Source: Sphingopyxis sp. H050 (GTDB taxonomy: Bacteria > Pseudomonadota > Alphaproteobacteria > Sphingomonadales > Sphingomonadaceae). From it: a stretch of DNA of 64,000 nucleotides. Where the stretch lies: positions 1-64,000 of the forward strand of contig NZ_LNRZ01000011.1 in assembly GCF_001468265.1 (NCBI RefSeq). The letters are read 5' to 3'. A program made the position numbers and the translations under genes. Position 1 is the stretch's first letter, and each line of letters begins with the position of its first letter. Positions 59,542 through 64,000 of the stretch are shown piece by piece. The notes beneath the pieces were generated by a model. It saw only the letters and a program-made list of their open reading frames with translations, was not told where the DNA came from and ran no database searches.

Positions 59542-59572
59542 TTGACCTTGCCACGATGGCAAACCCCATCTT
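59542..59572 (+). promoter_or_regulatory. CueR-type promoter of the metallochaperone gene
   Basis: TTGACC (59542-59547) and CATCTT (59567-59572) are 19 bp apart; the spacer begins with a perfect dyad TTGCCA-CGA-TGGCAA (59548-59562). It points away from copA and should start the small HMA gene's message about 20 nt before its ATG. Confidence 0.78.
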
Positions 59573-59600
59573 CGGACATCAAGCAAAGTTTGGAGGCAAT

Positions 59601-59801
59601 ATGACGATCCGTTTCAATATTCCCGGGATGACCTGCGGCGGTTGCGCGCGCTCGATCACCAAGGCGATTCAGGGCATCGATACGCAGGCCAAGGTCGAAA
59701 CCGACATTCCCGAAAGGCTGGTCAGCGTCGAGACCAGCGCAGACATCGCGTCGCTCAGCGCGGCGCTCCGCGAAGCCGGCTATGAGGCGCAGGCGGCATA
59801 G
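59601..59801 (+). CDS. copZ: Small HMA-domain copper chaperone
   Basis: 66-residue cytoplasmic metallochaperone of the CopZ/Atx1 type: FNIPGMTCGGCARSITKAIQ carries the Cu(I) ligand motif CxxC. The rest follows the ferredoxin-like fold (VETDIPERLVSVETSADIAS). A GGAGG site lies 5 nt before the ATG. It is divergent from copA under its own CueR-type promoter and should deliver copper to CopA. Confidence 0.88.
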   Translation: MTIRFNIPGMTCGGCARSITKAIQGIDTQAKVETDIPERLVSVETSADIASLSAALREAGYEAQAA

Positions 59802-59917
59802 GAAGGGGCGCCAAGAGCCTGATCAACCTGGGGAAATAGATCCAGATCTGGTTCCAGTTCGTCTTTCGCCCAAGGTCTCGGCGGTTATATTCTCCTTTCC
59901 ATTTCCTGGCGTGGAGA

Positions 59918-60148
59918 ATGAAATTGCGACAATCCGCCATCCTGTTACTCGGGCTCAGCCTGTCCGCCTGCGGCCAAAGCGAGCCGCGCAGTACCCAGTA
60001 TTTCGAGACGAATCTCGACGAGGCGCGAAAGGTCGTCGCTGGCTGCCGGGATGGCTCGATGCGCGGCGATGAATGTACGAACGCCGACGTCGCGGTGCAG
60101 ACGGTCGAAGGCCGCGAGCGTTTCAAGCGGTTTCTGGGCAAGGATTAA
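59918..60148 (+). CDS. eexN: EexN-like entry-exclusion lipoprotein
   Basis: 76-residue lipoprotein. The lipobox LSAC follows a signal helix (SAILLLGLSLSAC). The mature part (EARKVVAGCRDGSMRGDECT) with two spaced cysteines fits the EexN family, which blocks redundant entry of conjugative elements. It lies 43 kb from the trb genes on this window's map, so it may belong to another module of the element or serve it from a distance. Confidence 0.72.
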   Translation: MKLRQSAILLLGLSLSACGQSEPRSTQYFETNLDEARKVVAGCRDGSMRGDECTNADVAVQTVEGRERFKRFLGKD

Positions 60149-60217
60149 GCCAAGACACGATCACCGCACCTAACCTTTGGCGATTGCTAGTCCGACACGT
60201 TCCGATAAAGCGCCCGC

Positions 60218-60385
60218 ATGACCGACGAACTGACGAGTATCGTCCTGCGCGCCGTCGAACGGGTTCCGCAATGGGTCCGCCGCGACCTGGAATCGAAAGA
60301 TCCTGTCGGCCGCATCCAGGCCGAGGAAGCGCTCGCCGCAATGATCGCCGAAGTGCTGCGAAAAGCGGACAGCGCGGCGGACTAG
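60218..60385 (+). CDS. Small DUF6771-like protein
   Basis: 55-residue protein found by reading the strand directly: MTDELTSIVLRAVERV, then PQWVRRDLESKDPVGRIQA and EEALAAMIAEVLRK. The PQWVRRDL and RxxAEEALAAMIA elements match a small family (DUF6771) common in sphingomonads. Function unknown; it is fully helical, with no membrane segment. It starts 70 nt after eexN and ends convergently with the NTase-HEPN gene, 10 nt away. Confidence 0.7.
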   Translation: MTDELTSIVLRAVERVPQWVRRDLESKDPVGRIQAEEALAAMIAEVLRKADSAAD

Positions 60386-60395
60386 CTCGCAGCTA

Positions 60396-61322
60396 TCACG
60401 CCGGGCGGCTCCGTTCCTCAAGCTCCGCGATGCGCTCGGAGCAGATCGCATGGACCGCGCGCCCCAGTTCCTCGACACAATTGCCGAGCCAGAGAAGCTC
60501 ATCCTCGGTGATGCGGTAATGCTTCGAGTAGCGCGCCTTCACATAAGCTTCCTTGAGCTTCTCGAAGCGAGCGCGATCTGTCCGCGTCTCGCGCGGCCAG
60601 GCGTTGACCAACCGCATGTCGATGCGCTCGGCTTGGGTCCTCAGGAACCCAAGGTTATGAACGTGCGGAGTATAGAAGGTGCAGACGAGTAGAACGCAAT
60701 GATACAGCCGTTCTGTCGCTTGATGAGTTAGAAACGCTGCATCCTTTAGTCGGCCCGACTGCCGGCTGAAGTTTGCGGTCTCCAACATTCCAGATGCCGC
60801 CGGCATCCACTCGTCGAAATATTCCTGCGCCATCGCCAGCGCCTGTTCGGGCGTCTTCGGCTTCGGCTTATGCAGCGGCTTCTCGTCATATTCGTAGAGC
60901 GCGATCCCGTCCTTCGCGACATCCATGAAGAAATAGCGCCCATGCGCCAGCCCGTCGTTCACCTCCTGCAGCGTGTGCACGATGAAATTGACCGGCGTGT
61001 GCAGCGTCTTGTCGATCGCCAGTTCGCGAATGAGCCGATCCTCAAGCTTCAGCCAAAAATCGACCCGCTCGGTCAGGCGCTTGTCGTTGACGATGATGAG
61101 CAGATCGAAATCCGACCGATAGCCCTTGGCGGTATGCGGCTCATCGACCCAGCCGCCGCGCGCATAGCTGCCGTAGAGGATCAGCTTTTCGATCCGGCCC
61201 TTCTTCTTCCAGCCCATCGTCGCAAGCGCGATCGCATCCTCGAATTCTTCGAAGATGATCGCCTTCACGCGCTCGAGCTCGCGCTGCTTGTTCGGCGGTA
61301 GATGATCGAGATCGGTTCGCAT
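60396..61322 (-). CDS. Nucleotidyltransferase-HEPN fusion protein
   Basis: 308-residue protein. Residues ~40-150 are a minimal nucleotidyltransferase with GSYARGG (51-57) and SDFDLLIIV (D71, D73). Residues ~175-300 look like a HEPN helical domain (LTHQATERLYHCVLLVCTFY). The RNase-type R-x4-6-H motif of toxic HEPN proteins is not evident. The pair resembles MNT-HEPN toxin-antitoxin parts fused in one chain, a common arrangement in sphingomonads; role unknown. The start at 61322 fits the domain start. Confidence 0.78.
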   Translation of the reverse strand: MRTDLDHLPPNKQRELERVKAIIFEEFEDAIALATMGWKKKGRIEKLILYGSYARGGWVDEPHTAKGYRSDFDLLIIVNDKRLTERVDFWLKLEDRLIRELAIDKTLHTPVNFIVHTLQEVNDGLAHGRYFFMDVAKDGIALYEYDEKPLHKPKPKTPEQALAMAQEYFDEWMPAASGMLETANFSRQSGRLKDAAFLTHQATERLYHCVLLVCTFYTPHVHNLGFLRTQAERIDMRLVNAWPRETRTDRARFEKLKEAYVKARYSKHYRITEDELLWLGNCVEELGRAVHAICSERIAELEERSRPA

Positions 61323-61385
61323 GACTATTCTCACCCTGTAAGTCCGCTCGCCCGATGGCAAGCTATGTTGCAGCCAAATCTGCCG

Positions 61386-62327
61386 TCAAGTTTCGGGCGG
61401 CACGCGAAAATCCCAGACGGGGATGCCGAACGCGCGGGCCTTGTCGACGAGATTGTCCTGGATGCCGGTGCCCGAGAAGACGACGAGCCCGGCGGGCATC
61501 GCATCGATCATCCGGTCGTTGCGCTTGAACGGGGCCGCCTTCTTGTGGCGATTCCAGTCGGGCCGGAAAGCGACCTGCGGCACGCGGCGGGTATCAGCCC
61601 AGCAAGCGGCGGCGCGCTCGGCCCCGGTCGGCGTCGCACCGTGCATCAGCACCATGTCGGGATGGCGGGTATGGATACGATCGAGCGCGGCCCAGATATG
61701 CTGGTGATCGTTGCAGGCGGGACCGCCGCTGAAGGCGACGCGAGTGCCTTCGGGGATCAATGCCGCGGCTTTTTCGCGCAGCCGCTTGTCGAGGAAATCG
61801 CGGCTGTCGATCATCGACGCAGTCAGCGTCTTGTGCTGGGCGCGCGATCCGGTGCGCGGCATCCAGGCTTTGCGGAGATGAAGGCGGAATTGCTCGGCGG
61901 CGCATTCGCGGAAAAATTCCATCGTATCGCGGCGCTCGATCATCGTGATGCCTTCGGCGATCTTGCGCTCGAGTTCGACCGAGCGGATTTCGCTGCCGTC
62001 CTGTTCGCGCTGCTGCTCGCGCTGGGCCTGCTCGTTGCGATCAAGGTCGCGTTCGATCCGCTCGCCGGCACGGTGGAAGATATTGACGATGTTCCAGAGC
62101 AGGTCTTCGAGATCGGGCTCGATGCGGGTGTCGACGAGGCAGCCAGTCATCGCGTCGAAGATGTCGGCGACGGCGCCGCCAGCGAGCCGATCGTCGGGAA
62201 GCGGCCTGCTATCGGGCTCGTCCTCATAGGGACGGTGACCGTAAAGCTGCATTTCCTGAAGAAGATAAGCGCTGGCGCCGGGTTCATGCGGTTCGCCGCG
62301 TTCGGGAAAGTCGGACAGGTCGGTCAT
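61386..62327 (-). CDS. DUF2493 (SLOG-like) protein
   Basis: 313-residue protein. The C-terminal ~110 residues carry the DUF2493 pattern (TRVAFSGGPACNDHQHIWAA; MHGATPTGAERAAACWA; FRPDWNRHKKAAPFKRNDRM; GLVVFSGTGIQDNLVDKARA), a SLOG-type nucleotide- or ligand-binding fold. The N-terminal ~200 residues are acidic and helical (RNEQAQREQQREQDG). Common on plasmids and islands; function unknown. The ATG at 62327 is preceded by a leader hairpin. Confidence 0.8.
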   Translation of the reverse strand: MTDLSDFPERGEPHEPGASAYLLQEMQLYGHRPYEDEPDSRPLPDDRLAGGAVADIFDAMTGCLVDTRIEPDLEDLLWNIVNIFHRAGERIERDLDRNEQAQREQQREQDGSEIRSVELERKIAEGITMIERRDTMEFFRECAAEQFRLHLRKAWMPRTGSRAQHKTLTASMIDSRDFLDKRLREKAAALIPEGTRVAFSGGPACNDHQHIWAALDRIHTRHPDMVLMHGATPTGAERAAACWADTRRVPQVAFRPDWNRHKKAAPFKRNDRMIDAMPAGLVVFSGTGIQDNLVDKARAFGIPVWDFRVPPET

Positions 62328-62742
62328 GTCATCTCTCGCATCTGGCGGCCGCGCCTCTCGCGGCCTTCGCAGCGACGCCTTTGCGGCGGCGGGTGCGGGT
62401 CCGCACCGCACGGGCAGAGCCCGGGCGGCCGAAGCGCAGCGAAGGATGGCGGGCGAAGGCTATTTTGCCTCGCGATGCAAAGGGGCAGAGCCCCGGCGGA
62501 AAATGGCCGCACGCCAAGCCATTGCGAGGCCCGCGCCCGATGCCGCAGTCGCCCTCCAGCGAAGGCCGGAGGCGCGGCTGCCCTGGGAGAAGGGAGTGAT
62601 CACTCTATCCATCCCGACAGGGCGAGCCGCTTGCAGGCGGCGCAGCCTTCCACAGGAAATGGTCCGGCGCGGCAACGGTCACGAAACTCGCCCCAAAAAA
62701 GTCTTGCCTAATCAGAGCGACGCGTGAAGGCGGCTGGGGGCA
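62328..62742. other. Intergenic region between DUF2493 and AbiE genes
   Basis: 415 bp without a supported gene. A perfect GGCCGCG/CGCGGCC hairpin (62347-62353 with 62359-62365) lies just upstream of the DUF2493 start. The rest is GC-rich with frames open by composition only. A run CCCCAAAAAAG near 62692-62702 could end a plus-strand transcript weakly. Confidence 0.5.
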
Positions 62743-62816
62743 TGTCCGAAATCCCGCTATGTTTTTCGGACAACTCCACTGGCAATTGTCCGAAATACTG
62801 CTATATATTTCGGACA
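62743..62816 (+). promoter_or_regulatory. Tandem operator palindromes of the AbiE-type pair
   Basis: Two copies of the same 30-bp inverted repeat: arms TGTCCGAAA and TTTCGGACA with a 12-bp spacer. They lie at 62743-62772 and 62787-62816, 44 bp apart, and the spacers share GCTAT. CTGGCA (62779-62784) and TATATA (62802-62807) 17 bp apart can serve as promoter. The start codon begins at the last base of the second repeat. This matches autorepression by an AbiEi-type antitoxin. Confidence 0.8.
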
Positions 62817-63463
62817 TGGAGAAGCCCGCATCCGGATTGAAAGCCGCGATCCTCGATCGTACCGAGGTGCCCGGCAGCGTATGGACCCCCAGCGATTTTC
62901 TCGATCTCGGGAGTCGGGAGGCCGTCGATAAGGCTCTGCAGCGCCTCGCAAAATCGGACGAACTGCGCAGGATCGACCGCGGCCTCTATGACAGGCCCGC
63001 GCATAATGAGCTGACCCACCAGGCCAATCCGCCCAGTCCGAAGGCAGTGATCGACGCGGTTGCCCGCCGCGACCAGATCCGCGTGCTCGTCGATGGCATG
63101 ACCGCCGCCAACGACCTCGGTTTCACCAACGCCGTGCCGGCGAAGATCATCGTTCATGCCGAAACGGGCCTGAAGACGATCAAGCTCGGCAATATGGCCA
63201 TCATTTTCAAGCCGACGGCGGCAAGCAAGCTGTTCTGGGCCGGGAGACCGGCGATGCGGATCGTTCAGGCCCTGCACTGGCTGCGCGACACGATGCTCGG
63301 CGACGAGAATGACCAATGGCGCGAGCGGCTCGTGCAGTTGCTCGACGATCCCGTTCATGGCGAAACGCTCCGCACTGATCTTGCCGCGGGCATGACGAGT
63401 CTGCCCGTCTGGATGCAGGAGTTGCTGCGCCCGCTCGTCTTCCGTCAGGAACCTGGCGCATGA
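62816..63463 (+). CDS. AbiEi-type antitoxin (DUF6088)
   Basis: 215-residue antitoxin and repressor. The N-terminal winged helix reads VWTPSDFLDLGSREAVDKAL, QRLAKSDELRRIDRGLYDRP; the remaining region (GFTNAVPAKIIVHAETG) fits the AbiEi C-terminal fold. It should neutralise the following nucleotidyltransferase toxin indirectly and bind the two palindromes ahead of it. The ATG at 62816 gives a probably leaderless message. Its stop overlaps the toxin ATG (ATGA). Confidence 0.85.
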   Translation: MEKPASGLKAAILDRTEVPGSVWTPSDFLDLGSREAVDKALQRLAKSDELRRIDRGLYDRPAHNELTHQANPPSPKAVIDAVARRDQIRVLVDGMTAANDLGFTNAVPAKIIVHAETGLKTIKLGNMAIIFKPTAASKLFWAGRPAMRIVQALHWLRDTMLGDENDQWRERLVQLLDDPVHGETLRTDLAAGMTSLPVWMQELLRPLVFRQEPGA

Positions 63464-64000
63464 ACCCCGGTTTCGACGAAGTTCTGCGTGCAGGGACGCG
63501 AACCCGGAGCGGCCTCTTCATCACCGCCGCGCAGCGCCTAGGCACCACGCCGCAGAATGTCGAAAAGGACTTCTGGGTGTGCTGGACGCTGGACGCGCTG
63601 TTCAACGGATTGCCCGATGGCCCCCGGCTGTTGTTCAAGGGCGGGACGTCGCTTTCGAAAGGCTTCGGTCTGATCCGGCGATTCTCGGAAGATATCGACG
63701 TCACGGTCTTTCGCGACGACCTTGGCGTCCCCGCGACGATCGACGAGCTCGCGGCGCTGAGCCGCAAGAAGCGCGAGGCCGCGCTCGATGCGATCCGGGA
63801 CGCGTGCGAGGCCCATATCAACGGCGCACTCCTCGATCATCTGACCGTCATCGCCGCCCAATGCTGTGAGCGGGCCGGGCTCAAGGTCGGCGCGATCAAG
63901 GTCATCCCCGACGCAAAGGATCGCCAGACATTGCTGGTGGCCTATCCCAGCGTCACCACCGAAGATGCCTGTATCGCGAAGAGCGTGAAGATTGAATCGG
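63460..64000 (+). CDS. AbiEii-type nucleotidyltransferase toxin, partial
   Basis: First 180 residues of an AbiEii/AbiGii toxin, running off the window. The family's nucleotidyltransferase motif LFKGGTSLSKGFGLIRRFSE, DIDVTVF is intact. Such toxins block growth by modifying tRNA or a similar target and can abort phage infection. It is translationally coupled to the antitoxin. The remainder lies outside the window. Confidence 0.88.
   Translation, partial: MNPGFDEVLRAGTRTRSGLFITAAQRLGTTPQNVEKDFWVCWTLDALFNGLPDGPRLLFKGGTSLSKGFGLIRRFSEDIDVTVFRDDLGVPATIDELAALSRKKREAALDAIRDACEAHINGALLDHLTVIAAQCCERAGLKVGAIKVIPDAKDRQTLLVAYPSVTTEDACIAKSVKIES

Noticed and set aside
62743..62816. Repeats considered as a CRISPR fragment
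   Set aside because: Only two copies, each an internal palindrome positioned as an operator, and no cas genes nearby.

Overview
The window looks like chromosomal island or plasmid DNA of a sphingomonad alphaproteobacterium (Sphingopyxis, Sphingobium or Novosphingobium type). The basis is its high GC, the alphaproteobacterial style of the trb/tra proteins, and small families typical of that group (DUF2274, DUF2840, DUF736, DUF6771). It is an accessory region, with no housekeeping genes, rRNA or tRNA. A trb-type conjugation module sits among metal-resistance operons, toxin-antitoxin pairs and a possible defence module. No integrase or attachment site is visible, so the ends of the element lie outside the window.

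Layout. Bases 1-7706 hold metal genes: the end of a CzcA-type pump, two short cation-diffusion transporters, a MerR regulator, a cytochrome c/FTR1 permease fusion, and an ars operon (arsR, two unrelated arsenate reductases, acr3, arsH). Bases 7734-16962 (minus strand) are a tightly coupled trbBCDEJ-K-LFGI-DUF2274 operon encoding a type IV secretion channel. Bases 17183-27773 carry a membrane-anchored LuxR-type regulator, a RadC/winged-helix fusion, CopG, TraG, the relaxase, a candidate oriT region, a lytic transglycosylase, TraF, DUF736/DUF2840, an AlpA-like protein and a frameshifted DUF2285 gene. Bases 28096-31814 hold small island genes and a hipBA pair with a clear operator. Bases 31907-40986 are a czc-type efflux operon with HupE-like, membrane-anchor and NreB-like proteins.

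Bases 42005-50291 are the most unusual part. Two divergent operons share a 50-bp AT-rich promoter region. On the minus strand are a NADAR protein, a SIS+HAD fusion and a PfkB kinase. On the plus strand are an HTH regulator, a phosphoribosyltransferase-like protein, a P-loop ATPase and a 412-residue protein I do not recognise. The module has lower GC than its surroundings and looks like an undescribed conflict or antiphage system built on ribosyl-phosphate chemistry.

Bases 50368-59801 hold a copper unit: an RND tripartite pump, cueR, copA and a small metallochaperone, with three CueR-type operator sequences that suggest one regulon. Bases 59918-64000 carry an EexN lipoprotein, DUF6771, an NTase-HEPN protein, a DUF2493 protein and an AbiE-type toxin-antitoxin pair with two tandem operator palindromes, the toxin running off the end.

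Together the genes describe a conjugative element that carries metal efflux (divalent cations, arsenic, copper) as cargo, keeps itself with toxin-antitoxin pairs and entry-exclusion proteins, and probably carries a defence module. All functions are read from the sequence and family knowledge; no database search was run.
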